Numbered from the stretch's first letter, positions 25,678 to 34,706 are shown. The stretch: DNA of 64,000 nucleotides from JAVBSX01 sp031549565 (GCA_031549565.1 JAVBPO010000088.1:1-64000), one strand, 5' to 3'. The notes: generated by a model from the sequence alone, not told the origin. Numbers and translations: made by a program.

Positions 25678-26752
25678 TGTATCCTCCACGAAAAATAAAC
25701 ACGTTGCGATAATTGTTGAATTTCAAAAAAGAAGCAATCTCATCGGCAAAACCACACCGGGAACTTTGGCAATAGAGGATGATTTTCGCTGATTTATCAA
25801 TTCCGTTCAAAATGGTTTTACGTTCGCCAAGACTGGAATCAATCGGGAGATTCGTTGCGTTCGGAATTGCGCCGTGTTGAAAATCATTGCGGTAACGCGT
25901 ATCGAAAATGAAGGTGTTCTTACTTTCAGCGATTCGTTTCATTTCACGAAGAGAAATTTCGGGAACGTCCACGGTATAGTAGCGATGTGTCACTTCGGCA
26001 ACTGCCGCCGGATTTTTCAAAAAACCGATGTCCGTCACGGAATGAAAAAGAATCGCAACAAAACCGACGATTCCGAAAAAGGAAATGGTTTGGACGCAAA
26101 GTTTTTTGATCAAAAGGGAGCGCGTTGGAGTGCCGGAGTGTTCGATCTTGTCTGAACGCATAAACGTTTTGATAAGAAAAACACCCCCTAAAAGACACAT
26201 TGCGATAGACAAATAATCGAACCGTTTTCGCCAAATCATGTCTTCTCGAATCGGATTCTTCGACAAAACAACAGCGGTTCCATCCCAGTGTGCAAGAAGT
26301 TCGGCTATTGAAAAAAAAACCAGTTCATGCGGAATATCGATAATTCGGACATGTTTGCCCTCGGCACCGAGAAATGCGACCCAGTGGTTGAAATCACGGT
26401 CGCCGCTGCCGCGGAAATGCAGGACCATCGGTTCCGCCGCCTCGAACAACTGACGCCAAGTCATATTTCCATAGCATTTGGCATAAATCCCCTGTTTTTC
26501 CGCGGCTGCGATCAATTCCTCGGCCGTACTGCCGCTTAAGGATCCGACAAATTCCGTTGTCAACAACTCTTCCATCGGCGGACGCTTGTCGAGTGCCCCA
26601 AGGCAGGCGTAGAGTGAATAAACACCGCAGTAAGGACCGGCAACGACGATATCTTTCAAATCCGGCAATGGCGGTTTCAACGGCTGCTCCGATGCGGTCA
26701 TCGTCGCAGCCATCCACGAAACGAGTAGAAATATTGAAAGCGATTGATACAT
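25646..26752 (-). CDS. C39-type cysteine peptidase fused to a rhodanese domain
   Basis: 368 residues. A signal peptide (MYQSLSIFLLVSWMAATMTA) is followed by a C39-like papain-fold domain with Cys42 in GPYCGVYSLYACLG and His123 in FNHWVAFLG. Two membrane segments lie near 180-197 and 221-238. A C-terminal rhodanese domain (FIFDTRYRNDFQHGAIPNA) carries the active Cys328 in ILYCQSSRCGFADEIA. Peptidase C39 domains normally cut leader peptides of exported bacteriocin-like precursors; here there is no ABC transporter. The neighbours are a MauE-like protein and a small Cys-rich secreted protein. A peptide-maturation or disulphide/persulphide role is inference. Confidence 0.75.
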   Translation of the reverse strand: MYQSLSIFLLVSWMAATMTASEQPLKPPLPDLKDIVVAGPYCGVYSLYACLGALDKRPPMEELLTTEFVGSLSGSTAEELIAAAEKQGIYAKCYGNMTWRQLFEAAEPMVLHFRGSGDRDFNHWVAFLGAEGKHVRIIDIPHELVFFSIAELLAHWDGTAVVLSKNPIREDMIWRKRFDYLSIAMCLLGGVFLIKTFMRSDKIEHSGTPTRSLLIKKLCVQTISFFGIVGFVAILFHSVTDIGFLKNPAAVAEVTHRYYTVDVPEISLREMKRIAESKNTFIFDTRYRNDFQHGAIPNATNLPIDSSLGERKTILNGIDKSAKIILYCQSSRCGFADEIASFLKFNNYRNVFIFRGGYSEWSIDSSHP

Positions 26753-26769
26753 GATTCTTTTTCATTTCT

Positions 26770-27912
26770 TCATTTCGATGCGAAGTAACGACGAATTTTG
26801 ACGGCGAGCGCGAAAAGAATCATTCCGAGTCCCAATCCCATGATCCAGAATCGCGATTCACGTACGCCGTGAACAAAACCGTGACCACTCACTCGGGCCA
26901 ATGCCAGTTCGTCCGTCAAGGGAGCGATCCGACCATCAATCCACACATGCTGAATCTGACTTTTGTCAGTCAGATGCACCTCGGTGTTATCAGGAATTGG
27001 AGTTTCAAAGGTCAGTTTTTGATTTCTCGGAAAAGGATTAAGCCGGATATCCGTGAAAACAATCTGCGATTGTATCGTGTACGGCATGACGGGGAGAGGG
27101 ATGTATTTATCCTGCTCGGGATCATATCTGAATTTTCCGTCACCTGGAACGGTTTTTTCGACGACAAAATGAGTCGGCAGGCAAAAACCGTCGTCAATGA
27201 TTCTATGCTCCGTGGCTAGGTATTTGATCCTACTAAATATTCCAGGGAGTCTTTGTGACTCAGAGAGAGAAAAAGACAGAGATGAGACGCAAGGGCTATG
27301 ATCAAAATCGGTTATTGTGATTTCCAGATCGCCTTCAGGCCCCTTCGACACCAAAACACATTCATTTTCCGTAATACGAGTAATCTTCGTGTCATGATTC
27401 TCCAGCCACTCCGTCACATGGCAAACTCTTTTCCCGCATGAAAAAATGCCAAAGGGTAAAACTTGATAGAAACTGCTAAACGAGATTGCCATCCCCAAAT
27501 CTTTCTCCTTTTTCGAGTCCGGGAGTGATTTGCCGACAATAACAATTTCATTTTTTACATTTCGCAGTAAATCTAAATTATAATTCCTCGTGAATAGCGT
27601 TTCCGTCGGTCGATTTCCATATTTGATTTTTGACTCTACAATTTGATTCGAATACTCTTTGTCAGCCAAGTTGATTTTAATTCTCAAGAGATCCTCTTCA
27701 AGCGTCTCGGTTTTGCCCGACCCTGTTGCGGTCCTTTTTTCTGAACAGGTGAGTTGAACCGTATGGATACCTTCGTAGTATTTCTTCAAAACCGTTATCG
27801 CGGAACCGACACTCACTTCCGGATCGGTACGATTATCCTCAGCCTTTGCTCCCACCAGAACGACAAGATTGACAACGAATAAAAATATTGTACTCATTGG
27901 AAAACGATCCAT
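26770..27912 (-). CDS. Secreted protein with C-terminal membrane anchor, unknown
   Basis: 380 residues. The N-terminal signal sequence (MSTIFLFVVNLVVLVGAKAE) is preceded by five residues, and a second possible start is at 27897. The large external part has a YYEGIHTVQLTCSEKRTATG segment that recalls LolA/outer-membrane-lipoprotein carrier folds, though I cannot confirm this. A C-terminal membrane helix (FWIMGLGLGMILFALAVKI) and a short basic tail follow. It lies 17 bases upstream of the C39-rhodanese gene, in the same operon. AAGGG precedes the start. Confidence 0.65.
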   Translation of the reverse strand: MDRFPMSTIFLFVVNLVVLVGAKAEDNRTDPEVSVGSAITVLKKYYEGIHTVQLTCSEKRTATGSGKTETLEEDLLRIKINLADKEYSNQIVESKIKYGNRPTETLFTRNYNLDLLRNVKNEIVIVGKSLPDSKKEKDLGMAISFSSFYQVLPFGIFSCGKRVCHVTEWLENHDTKITRITENECVLVSKGPEGDLEITITDFDHSPCVSSLSFSLSESQRLPGIFSRIKYLATEHRIIDDGFCLPTHFVVEKTVPGDGKFRYDPEQDKYIPLPVMPYTIQSQIVFTDIRLNPFPRNQKLTFETPIPDNTEVHLTDKSQIQHVWIDGRIAPLTDELALARVSGHGFVHGVRESRFWIMGLGLGMILFALAVKIRRYFASK

Positions 27913-28384
27913 AGGCGTTACCCTTATTCCTGCTGCATACCAAACGCACTTAAATTTCCCGTGTCAATTAACGTTTCACTCCGCAAACGCGGAGCAACCC
28001 CATACGGCTTGTAGAAAATTCAACGGTGTTCGGTAGAACACGTTCTTTCCATAAGCTGCGGCAATATGATTGGATATACGGCAAACTGCCGAGATTGCTG
28101 TATGTTCGACTTGAGCGGCCACCTTCGCTTAATTGTCATTGCCCCGCCGCGAGTTTCTTCGCCGCTCCGGCTCAGCGGACGGCTCACAAAATTTGACTTG
28201 GCGATGTACTCATTACAACGAGAAACCAATGCACCCTGAATAATACCTCTCTCTTTTCCGCACGTCCACTCCACACAGTATGGTCGGTTTTCACATGATG
28301 CCGGCGCCACCAGCCATCGCTCGGAAGCCGGTGTCAAGACTCAGTCTGTTGGATGATATGAGTACCGAGTTTTAAATGAACCGG
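27913..28384. other. Gap inside the C39/MauE cluster with an uncertain Cys-rich frame
   Basis: About 470 bases. A minus-strand frame at 28020-28337 encodes 105 residues with Cys-rich stretches (ASCENRPYCVEWTCGKE) and a basic C-terminus. It has no recognised domain or clear ribosome-binding site, so I do not call it a gene. A small hairpin, CTCCGC and GCGGAG, lies near 27972. Confidence 0.4.
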
Positions 28385-28717
28385 TCATTCCGGTGTACAA
28401 CAGGTATCATAGAGGTAGCTGGGCACACTCCCATTACAAGTGACGGAAGTACATTGGCCGTTTGGAATTGCACCAGCCGAAGCTAAAGCACGATTTACAT
28501 TATTATTGTACAAATGATCGTGTCTTTCTTTGCAATCATCTTCGTTGTAGACCGGATGCCCCTCCACGGGAATGACGTCTGCGCACGAATACCAACGTTG
28601 AGTACCGGTGCAAGGTTGTCCACCGATGTTCTGAGCGGTTTGCGATGTCTGCACCGCTACAAGTCCCATTGCAACCAGAATTCCAATTCCATAACAAATG
28701 TTTTTGAACATTTTCAT
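28385..28717 (-). CDS. Small secreted cysteine-rich protein
   Basis: 110 residues. An N-terminal hydrophobic export signal (GIGILVAMGLVAVQ) is followed by a short mature part with seven Cys: QPCTG, YSCAD, DDCKE, GQCTS, VTCNG and a terminal TCCTPE. GGAG precedes ATG 28717. In size and layout it resembles small exported peptides encoded next to processing enzymes in Bacteroidota and Planctomycetota. It is the first gene of the cluster and may be the substrate of the C39-rhodanese and MauE-like proteins; this is inference. Confidence 0.7.
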   Translation of the reverse strand: MKMFKNICYGIGILVAMGLVAVQTSQTAQNIGGQPCTGTQRWYSCADVIPVEGHPVYNEDDCKERHDHLYNNNVNRALASAGAIPNGQCTSVTCNGSVPSYLYDTCCTPE

Positions 28718-29070
28718 GATGTAATCTCCGTGTCGTTAAGAAAACCGGAAAATCGAGGACAAGCTGAAAACGAAAGCAGGCCCCTACTTCAACGATAAAT
28801 TGTACCGGATGAAAAAAAAAAACAAGTGGCGAAAAAATAAATACATGTAATGAAAACAAAAAACGCAAGTAAGATATCTCGGAACTCAGTCCTTGGCGGG
28901 CCAGAGTCTAAATATATGACCACAGGGCCAAGTGATTATGGCGCTTCGTTCGTTTTTGAAGTCCTTTCGTTGGGAGTCGTTATGGCGTCAAATGAAAGCC
29001 GCCCTGACTGTCCGCTCCCCCAAAAACGCCGCCAATATCGCAGCTACACCCGAAACTTTCACTATTCCTC

Positions 29071-29101
29071 CCGAGAAAGCCTTCCGGCTTCTCGGCTTTT
29101 G
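29071..29101 (+). terminator. Terminator-like hairpin
   Basis: CCGAGAAAGCC pairs with GGCTTCTCGG around a short loop, followed by CTTTT. There is no clear plus-strand gene upstream, so it may be part of the repeat-bounded segment. Confidence 0.5.
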
Positions 29102-29129
29102 TAAAATGTAAGCTTTGCAGTTCTCCAAG

Positions 29130-29271
29130 GAGCCGTTTGCCGGACTTGCGTGCCGATTCGGCGGGGGTACAATACCGCTTTGTTTTTCGAGGAAACGTAA
29201 CGCTTAAGCATCGTATTACGCATTGGCTTCGTTTCCTTTCTTTTGGGACCAATGACACTATTCGTAAAGAT
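29130..29271. repeat. 142-bp direct repeat, right copy
   Basis: Nearly identical to 24920-25061, same orientation, including the TTGCGT-16-TACAAT promoter at 29146-29173. It closes the C39/MauE cluster on its upstream side. The roughly 410 bases between 28718 and 29130 hold no convincing gene. Confidence 0.9.
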
Positions 29272-29339
29272 CACCAGCTTCCAATCACAAGTCAAACAAT
29301 AGCAATTGGTTATGACAAGGCACCACATTATTTGTGTAA

Positions 29340-29525
29340 TTTTCACCTGAAAACAACGAAAAAACCGGTGTTTTCTCGAATACCGTCACACTTAAAATCT
29401 CTAATGTGGACGTAAAAGCCGCCGCGGAATACGATAAGAATTTTCCCACAAAGGAAACCGTTACCGGAACGCCCTCGCAGAAGCGATTCGAAGAACTCGT
29501 CGTCCTGCGAAGGAAGGTGGATTGA
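29340..29525 (+). pseudogene. Orphan 3' end of a gene
   Basis: Sixty-one codons open from a stop to TGA 29525 without a usable start. The sequence VDVKAAAEYDKNFPTKETVT and RFEELVVLRRKVD, with genome-like codon use, reads as the C-terminus of a real protein. It ends six bases before the convergent sugar-kinase stop. Its 5' part seems to have been replaced by the repeat-bounded segment. The family is unknown. Confidence 0.45.
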
Positions 29526-29530
29526 AAGCC

Positions 29531-30439
29531 TTAACGAAACAATGCCGTGAACCGTTCGGGAATTTTCGGTGTTGCGCCCGCTTGGGTGCACAAAAAAGCG
29601 GCGTAGGCGTTTGCCGTTTCGTTGATTTTCTCCAACGGCCAATCGGCCAGAAAACCGAGGATCGCCGCCGCCGTGAAACCGTCCCCGGCGCCGACCGTGT
29701 CCGCGATTTCCGAGTGAGAAAGCGCAAAACCGGGATGGTCCGCGATTGTCACTCCACTATCCCCTTCATTTCGGAGCAAAACACTTCCTTGGGGACCGCG
29801 GGTCAAAATGAGAAATCGAAAGTCGTGAGTTTCAACGAACCACTCCGCCCGGGCAATCATTTCGGTTTGCGGACAGCCGAACATTTCGGCAAGCACGGCG
29901 ATTTCCTCGTCGTTAAGCTTCAGAACATTGGCCCGGCGCAGCAGCGTTTCGAGAATTTCTCGGTCCACGAACGGAGGTCGCAGATTCAGGTCGAGAACCT
30001 TGAGCGTTTCATCGCGGCAATTTTCCAGAATCGTCAGGACCGTTTGCCGGGTCGTTTCGCTCCGGCTCGAAAGGCTGCCGAAGCAAACGACATCCGATTT
30101 TCGGGCGACATCGAGCGATTCGGGCGTACACGCGATTCGATCCCAAGCGGTGTTTTCGTGGATCGTGTACTTCGGTTGACCGCCCGGGCCGAGTTCGACG
30201 CCGACGGTTCCCGTTGGAAATCCGTCCACGCGTTGCACCAGATCGACGGACAAGCCGATGGAGCGGAAAAATTCGATCAGGTCGTCGCCGAGCTTGTCTT
30301 TTCCAACCGCCGAAACAAACGCCGCTTCCGCCCCGAGAACCTGTGCGTGATACGCAAAATTAACCGGAGCCCCCCCCGGTTTCGCACCGCCCGGAAGCAG
30401 GTCCCAAAGAACTTCACCAATCGAGAGGAAGAAAGACAT
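29531..30439 (-). CDS. PfkB-family carbohydrate kinase, probable fructokinase
   Basis: 302 residues from ATG 30439. SIGEVLWDLLPGGAKPGGAP at the N-terminus is typical of fructokinases. The signature DTVGAGDGFTAA near the C-terminus holds the catalytic Asp and the anion hole, and LKLNDEEIAVL matches the family. It phosphorylates a sugar with ATP, probably fructose to fructose-6-phosphate. A heptamer array lies five bases upstream of the start codon. Confidence 0.88.
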   Translation of the reverse strand: MSFFLSIGEVLWDLLPGGAKPGGAPVNFAYHAQVLGAEAAFVSAVGKDKLGDDLIEFFRSIGLSVDLVQRVDGFPTGTVGVELGPGGQPKYTIHENTAWDRIACTPESLDVARKSDVVCFGSLSSRSETTRQTVLTILENCRDETLKVLDLNLRPPFVDREILETLLRRANVLKLNDEEIAVLAEMFGCPQTEMIARAEWFVETHDFRFLILTRGPQGSVLLRNEGDSGVTIADHPGFALSHSEIADTVGAGDGFTAAAILGFLADWPLEKINETANAYAAFLCTQAGATPKIPERFTALFR

Positions 30440-30443
30440 TTTT

Positions 30444-30478
30444 AAATAAGAAATAAGAAACAAGAAACAAGAAATAAT
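30444..30478. repeat. Heptamer tandem repeat, AAA(T/C)AAG x5
   Basis: Five 7-bp units with T/C variation, immediately upstream of the sugar-kinase start. The same unit bounds the four-helix-bundle gene at 47740 and 48156. Confidence 0.9.
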
Positions 30479-30524
30479 ATGGCGGTGCGAATATCAGCGG
30501 GGGGATTACTTTTTGGCGATAGTT

Positions 30525-30878
30525 TTACGGCGTGTTTGGCCAGAATTGTAGCATTGGGGTCGCGGTAAAGAAAAACTGCCAAAAGACCAATGCGGCAAAA
30601 CCGATGGCGAACGCGAGAGCCAGGAACGTCAAAATAGTCCCCACAACGCTTCGTTTCCGGTGAACCGACCAATCCGACTTCGGAAGCACGTAAGAATAGG
30701 TCCTATCCGGCGACTTGAACGCGAAGCGTCCCGAGTCCGTCCGAACAAATTCGCGATCGGAATCCTTCAGGAAAAAACGGCCCGAGTCGGTTTGAACCAT
30801 CTCTTCTTGGGAATGATATTCGGTCATTTCCGAATACTCTTCCGTAGGCGTCTGCTGTTTTGATGCGGCGGGTTCCAT
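30525..30878 (-). CDS. Small single-pass membrane protein
   Basis: 117 residues. Two similar segments, VQTDSGRFFLKDSDREF and VRTDSGRFAFKSPDRTY, form an internal repeat in the N-terminal cytoplasmic part. One C-terminal membrane segment (GTILTFLALAFAIGFAALVF) follows. No known family was recognised. It stands alone between a sugar kinase and a prepilin-like gene. Confidence 0.6.
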   Translation of the reverse strand: MEPAASKQQTPTEEYSEMTEYHSQEEMVQTDSGRFFLKDSDREFVRTDSGRFAFKSPDRTYSYVLPKSDWSVHRKRSVVGTILTFLALAFAIGFAALVFWQFFFTATPMLQFWPNTP

Positions 30879-31028
30879 GGAATTTCAGTTCGCAATCCTG
30901 TTTCACATCCGGGACGGTTTGAAGGGACAATGGAACACCCCTCACTCTCCCGTCAGGATACAGACAAGCGATTCGAAAAGCAACCCCATGACCGGCTTGG
31001 AGAAACGGCGGTCAACGCCCGCAAGAAA

Positions 31029-31062
31029 TACCGAACCCGCCGATGTACGGCGAGGTTCGGTA
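31029..31062 (-). terminator. Terminator after the prepilin-like gene
   Basis: TACCGAACC with CGCCG pairs with CGGCG and GGTTCGGTA around ATGTA. It begins 16 bases after the DUF1559 stop, and on the minus strand ATTTCTT follows. Confidence 0.65.
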
Positions 31063-31077
31063 ATAAGGTACGAGCGA

Positions 31078-32238
31078 TCAGAACGCGTTCGAGGATTCGC
31101 CGCCGTTGATCGATCCGAGAGCTCCCCAGACGCCGAACGGGCTCGTTCCGCTGGGCTGGACGTTTCCGTCGTACGCTTGGCCGCCTCGGGAATCGTTCGT
31201 GGCGCAGTTGATCGTGTCGGAAACGAAATGGACCGACGCGTCGCCGACGAGGACGTTGACGCCGCCGGTGTGATTGCTCGACGCCGAGTAGTAGCCGCTG
31301 GCCCAGCCGGGATTTTCTTCCCCCGTGTTGCACGAGGGGCCGTTCGGAGGCAAAATCGTCTGGAAAGCGGAGGTCGCGGCGCGACCGTCGCAATAGGCGG
31401 CTCCGCGAACGTAACTGGTCGTGGTCACCGTGGAAGCGAACGAATTTCTCGAGCCCGCTTCACGGTCCAAGGACGCGCAATCGCTCGGAATCGCACTGGT
31501 GATCACGGCGATGCCGCCTTTGACCAGTTTCGATCCCGCCACGGTGCCACGCACCGCTTCGGACATCATCGCGGTGTTGGACGTCCCGTCCGTCAGCGCC
31601 GACATTCGGCGATAGATCGGCGGGCTTTGGGAGACCTGACCGGGCTCATGGCAATCGATACCGCCGCCGAAAAACCCGCGATCGTTTCGAGCGGCTTCGT
31701 TACCTCCGAACCACCAAGGGGCGTCACCAACCGAGCCCATGTAGTTCAATCCGGCCACTCCGCGCGGAGACGGGGAACCGTAGGCGCCGTCGGACGGGCA
31801 ACCGAGGATCGGAATCGAATTTTGATACAACGTGACATTGTCCGCGACCGCGCTGGGCCAGGTTTTCGTCGGATCCGATTCGTTGGGCGTCATCGGCATG
31901 ACCGAAGTGATGTTCGAATAAAGGGCGCTTTGTTCCATATACGGCAGCAAACCGATGATGAAACTCGTACACCCCCAGGAGACGAAATCGCTCGGACCGC
32001 CCTTGAGCGCCGGGAACGAGTTGTGCGAGTCGTGGTAATTGTGTAGCGCAATTCCCAGTTGTCGCAAATGCGACGTGCATTGCATCCTTCGCGCCGCTTC
32101 ACGGGCCGCCTGCACGGCGGGAAGAAGCAGGGCGATCAAGATGCCGATGATCGCGATGACGACGAGTAACTCGACCAACGTAAAACCGAACGGCCTGACG
32201 CCGCCGGTTGGTGTCTTTCTGAATGTGAATGGTTTCAT
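31078..32238 (-). CDS. DUF1559 prepilin-like protein
   Basis: 386 residues from ATG 32238. After the 17-residue basic leader comes GFTLVELLVVIAIIGILIAL, then AREAARRMQCTSHLRQLGIA. The DUF1559 domain has LLPYMEQSALY, ILGCPSDGAYG, LTDGTSNTAMMSEA, SSNHTGGVNVLVGDASVHFV and a C-terminal WGALGSINGGES. It is processed by prepilin peptidase and exported. The divergent neighbour is a small lipoprotein of the kind that usually accompanies these genes. Confidence 0.95.
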   Translation of the reverse strand: MKPFTFRKTPTGGVRPFGFTLVELLVVIAIIGILIALLLPAVQAAREAARRMQCTSHLRQLGIALHNYHDSHNSFPALKGGPSDFVSWGCTSFIIGLLPYMEQSALYSNITSVMPMTPNESDPTKTWPSAVADNVTLYQNSIPILGCPSDGAYGSPSPRGVAGLNYMGSVGDAPWWFGGNEAARNDRGFFGGGIDCHEPGQVSQSPPIYRRMSALTDGTSNTAMMSEAVRGTVAGSKLVKGGIAVITSAIPSDCASLDREAGSRNSFASTVTTTSYVRGAAYCDGRAATSAFQTILPPNGPSCNTGEENPGWASGYYSASSNHTGGVNVLVGDASVHFVSDTINCATNDSRGGQAYDGNVQPSGTSPFGVWGALGSINGGESSNAF

Positions 32239-32607
32239 GTATTTTCTCCTTGAGATAAGCGGGGATACTCCGGAGAAGAGACGATCCCCGGATACCGTGA
32301 AAGAATGATTCACCTTTTTCCCCTCCTGTTGTTGCCGTCGCGGTGCTTTCGAATCGTTGGAAAAGAGAAAATATTTCGTGTACCCCGGCATTGTTCCGTG
32401 CGATCCGCTTAAAAAAGTATTTTTGATGTTTTTTGCGGATGACTTGTTTTTTCAGAAAGGAAACACTAAACTACCCACAATTCTACTGACGCTTGTCGTT
32501 CGTGTATCAGAACCCCAAGTGCTGTTCCAGGGAACTTTTTCCCGTATAAAGCTCTCCTAACATCCGTGATCCGGTGAGAGCAGTCACTTTTTAGAAGGTC
32601 GGTGTTT
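32239..32607. other. Divergent regulatory region
   Basis: About 370 bases between the prepilin-like gene and the lipoprotein gene. No gene is seen. It should hold both promoters; AGAAGG before 32608 is the likely ribosome-binding site of the lipoprotein. Confidence 0.5.
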
Positions 32608-33117
32608 ATGTTTAAAAAAACCTTATTGTTATTGTGTGCGGCGTGTTTGGTCGTTCCTGTCGGCTGTGGTAAAAGCAGGCCGGCCAATATGCCCAAAGTT
32701 GCTCCCGTAAGCCTGACCCTCATGGACGGCAGCGAGCCCCTTGCCGACGCGTCGGTTCTTTTCGTGTCGGACAACCCGATCAGCAGCGTCACCGTCGGTG
32801 GAACCTCCAATTCTTCGGGTGTTGTCGAGTTGTATACGACTCTCGGAACCTACTCGGAGCAGGGCGCTCCCGTGGGCAACTACAAAATTACGGTCCAAAA
32901 GGATCAACCGGTTGTCCAAACGAAAACGGATGAGGAGCTTTCTAAAATGCAGCCGGGTGAGATTGCGGAACATAGTCGTAAGCTCTTGGCGGAGCGCGAT
33001 GCCAAGCCGAAATTGGTTCCTCCGGTCGTCACGAAATCGGCGACGACCCCTTTGAAGATCGAAGTCAAGGAAAAAGATACCTCGCAGACCATTGATCTGT
33101 CGCAATACAAAAAGTAA
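32608..33117 (+). CDS. Lipoprotein, partner of DUF1559 proteins
   Basis: 169 residues. The lipoprotein signal MFKKTLLLLCAACLVVPVGC ends in a lipobox PVGC followed by GKSRP. The mature part (SLTLMDGSEPLADASVLFVS, GTSNSSGVVELYT, then GAPVGNYKITVQK) has the carboxypeptidase-regulatory/transthyretin-like fold. Such small lipoproteins are typically encoded next to DUF1559 prepilins in planctomycetes, as here on both sides. The role is unknown, perhaps surface assembly. Confidence 0.85.
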   Translation: MFKKTLLLLCAACLVVPVGCGKSRPANMPKVAPVSLTLMDGSEPLADASVLFVSDNPISSVTVGGTSNSSGVVELYTTLGTYSEQGAPVGNYKITVQKDQPVVQTKTDEELSKMQPGEIAEHSRKLLAERDAKPKLVPPVVTKSATTPLKIEVKEKDTSQTIDLSQYKK

Positions 33118-33196
33118 ACTCTTCGGGCGAGCCCGCAATTCGACTTGCCTTGGATTGCGCTAAATTTTCCGATCTGAATCATACTGCTTTGGAAAA

Positions 33197-33225
33197 TTGC
33201 AATTTTGTTCCAAGTCGTTTATAAT
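33197..33225 (+). promoter_or_regulatory. Strong sigma-70 promoter
   Basis: TTGCAA, 17 bases, then a perfect TATAAT, about 140 bases before ATG 33366. It should drive the prepilin-like gene. Confidence 0.65.
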
Positions 33226-33365
33226 AGGGGCGTGTGATTATTCGCCGTTGATGCAGTGTTCGTCCCTTTTTCCGAGGAATGAACACAACCTCACGAAAGA
33301 GTATCACTACTTTATTCGTTTCGGTTCATTGTTTACGTCCTACTTTTTTGAAAGGATCTTCTCAC

Positions 33366-34517
33366 ATGAAAAAAAGAAATTTCGGTTTTACCTTGGTCGA
33401 ACTCCTGGTCGTGATCGCGATCATTGGGATTTTGATCGCCTTGTTGCTTCCGGCTGTTCAGGCGGCCCGTGAAGCGGCGAGGAGAATGCAGTGCTCCAAC
33501 AACCTGAAGCAGATGGGGCTTGCCATTCATAACTATCACGATTCGCACGGCGCGATGCCGCCGTGCCGGATGGGGATTCCGTTGCTGCCGGACGGCAACG
33601 TTCCCTCGGAATATTCGGCCAGCTATGCTTGGGGCTGCGTCAGCTTCCACGTTGCCATGCTTCCTTTTGCGGAACAACAAGCCGCTTATGAGCGAATCAT
33701 CAATCGGATGGACGACGTCAGAAGCGGTGGTGGGGCCTTTCAGGACCGCCCACCGTTCCCGGCTCCTTGGGACGATGTCGGTTGCTACAAAGTGACGATT
33801 CCCTACCTTTACTGCCCTTCCGATGCGAACTCTTCGCAACCGTCCCATGTGGGTGGAGGCAACAGCCGTACCAGCTACGTCGGTTCGCTCGGCGATGAAA
33901 CGATCGAGCTCGGCGAAGCCAACGGCAATCCCGCACGTGGATTTTTCGCGGGTGGCAGTGGTGTTCAGCGTAATTCGTTGAAATGTAATAAACTTTCCGC
34001 TCTCGTGGACGGAACGTCCAATACGATCGCGATCGCCGAGTGCGTCGCCGGTGCGAGGGCGCGAGATGGCAATGTCAAGGGCGGGATTTGGCAGACGATC
34101 GCGGACGGTGATACCGCCGCTCTGTGCCGTCAAAAGAAGGATCCCACGAGCCCGAAATCCCTCCTCGGAGGTGATAGCGAGCACGCCCTGAACGTCCGCG
34201 GTGAATGTTTTGCCGACGGTCGCGGTCGTGTCCTGATGTTCCAAACAATCCTTCCGCCGAACGATCCTAACTGTAGCTCATACACGGACCATCCCGGTCA
34301 CGGGCGTGGATTTGTCGGAGCTTCCAGTAATCACACCGGCGGCATTAACGGGCTTTATGGGGACGGTTCCGTCCATTTCATCTCCGACACGATCGATTGC
34401 GGATCGCGGCTGGATGATTCGACGGCGTTTGCGTCCCAGCCCTCCGGTACCAGCCCGTTCGGCGCTTGGGGAGCCCTCGGCTCGGCCAACGGCGGCGAAT
34501 CGGTCTCCGTGCCGTAA
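33366..34517 (+). CDS. DUF1559 prepilin-like protein
   Basis: 383 residues from ATG 33366, with GAAAGGATC upstream. The leader MKKRNF is followed by GFTLVELLVVIAIIGILIAL and AREAARRMQCSNNLKQMGLA. DUF1559 features include MLPFAEQQAAYE, LYCPSDAN, LVDGTSNTIAIAECV, SSNHTGGINGLYGDGSVHF and WGALGSANGGESVSVP. It is transcribed in the same direction as the lipoprotein, with its own promoter between them. The following intergenic region is filled by palindromic repeats. Confidence 0.95.
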   Translation: MKKRNFGFTLVELLVVIAIIGILIALLLPAVQAAREAARRMQCSNNLKQMGLAIHNYHDSHGAMPPCRMGIPLLPDGNVPSEYSASYAWGCVSFHVAMLPFAEQQAAYERIINRMDDVRSGGGAFQDRPPFPAPWDDVGCYKVTIPYLYCPSDANSSQPSHVGGGNSRTSYVGSLGDETIELGEANGNPARGFFAGGSGVQRNSLKCNKLSALVDGTSNTIAIAECVAGARARDGNVKGGIWQTIADGDTAALCRQKKDPTSPKSLLGGDSEHALNVRGECFADGRGRVLMFQTILPPNDPNCSSYTDHPGHGRGFVGASSNHTGGINGLYGDGSVHFISDTIDCGSRLDDSTAFASQPSGTSPFGAWGALGSANGGESVSVP

Positions 34518-34590
34518 GAGTGGAGTCGTAAAATGAGTAGAATGGCAAACATAGAATGTTAAACAGGGAGGAATTTCGATCAGAAAAGAT

Positions 34591-34706
34591 GGTCCCCTCG
34601 CCCCCGGTATTCCGGGGGAGAGGGTTAAGGTGAGGGGGTGGAGCTGTTTGACGCCTCATTTCCCCTCACCCTAACCCTCTCCCCGGATTACCGGGGAGAG
34701 GGGACC
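34591..34706. repeat. Large palindromic dispersed element
   Basis: GGTCCCCTCGCCCCCGG at the left pairs with CCGGGGAGAGGGGACC at the right. Inner arms GAGAGGGTTAAGGTGAGGGG and CCCCTCACCCTAACCCTCTC also pair. It is a nearly perfect inverted repeat of about 45 bp per arm and belongs to a type seen in many bacterial genomes. Confidence 0.85.

Noticed and set aside
28020..28337. Possible 105-residue Cys-rich gene in the C39 cluster
   Set aside because: Tempting as a second peptide substrate, but there is no export signal, no ribosome-binding site, and the C-terminal half is Arg-rich like a non-coding frame. Left as uncertain.
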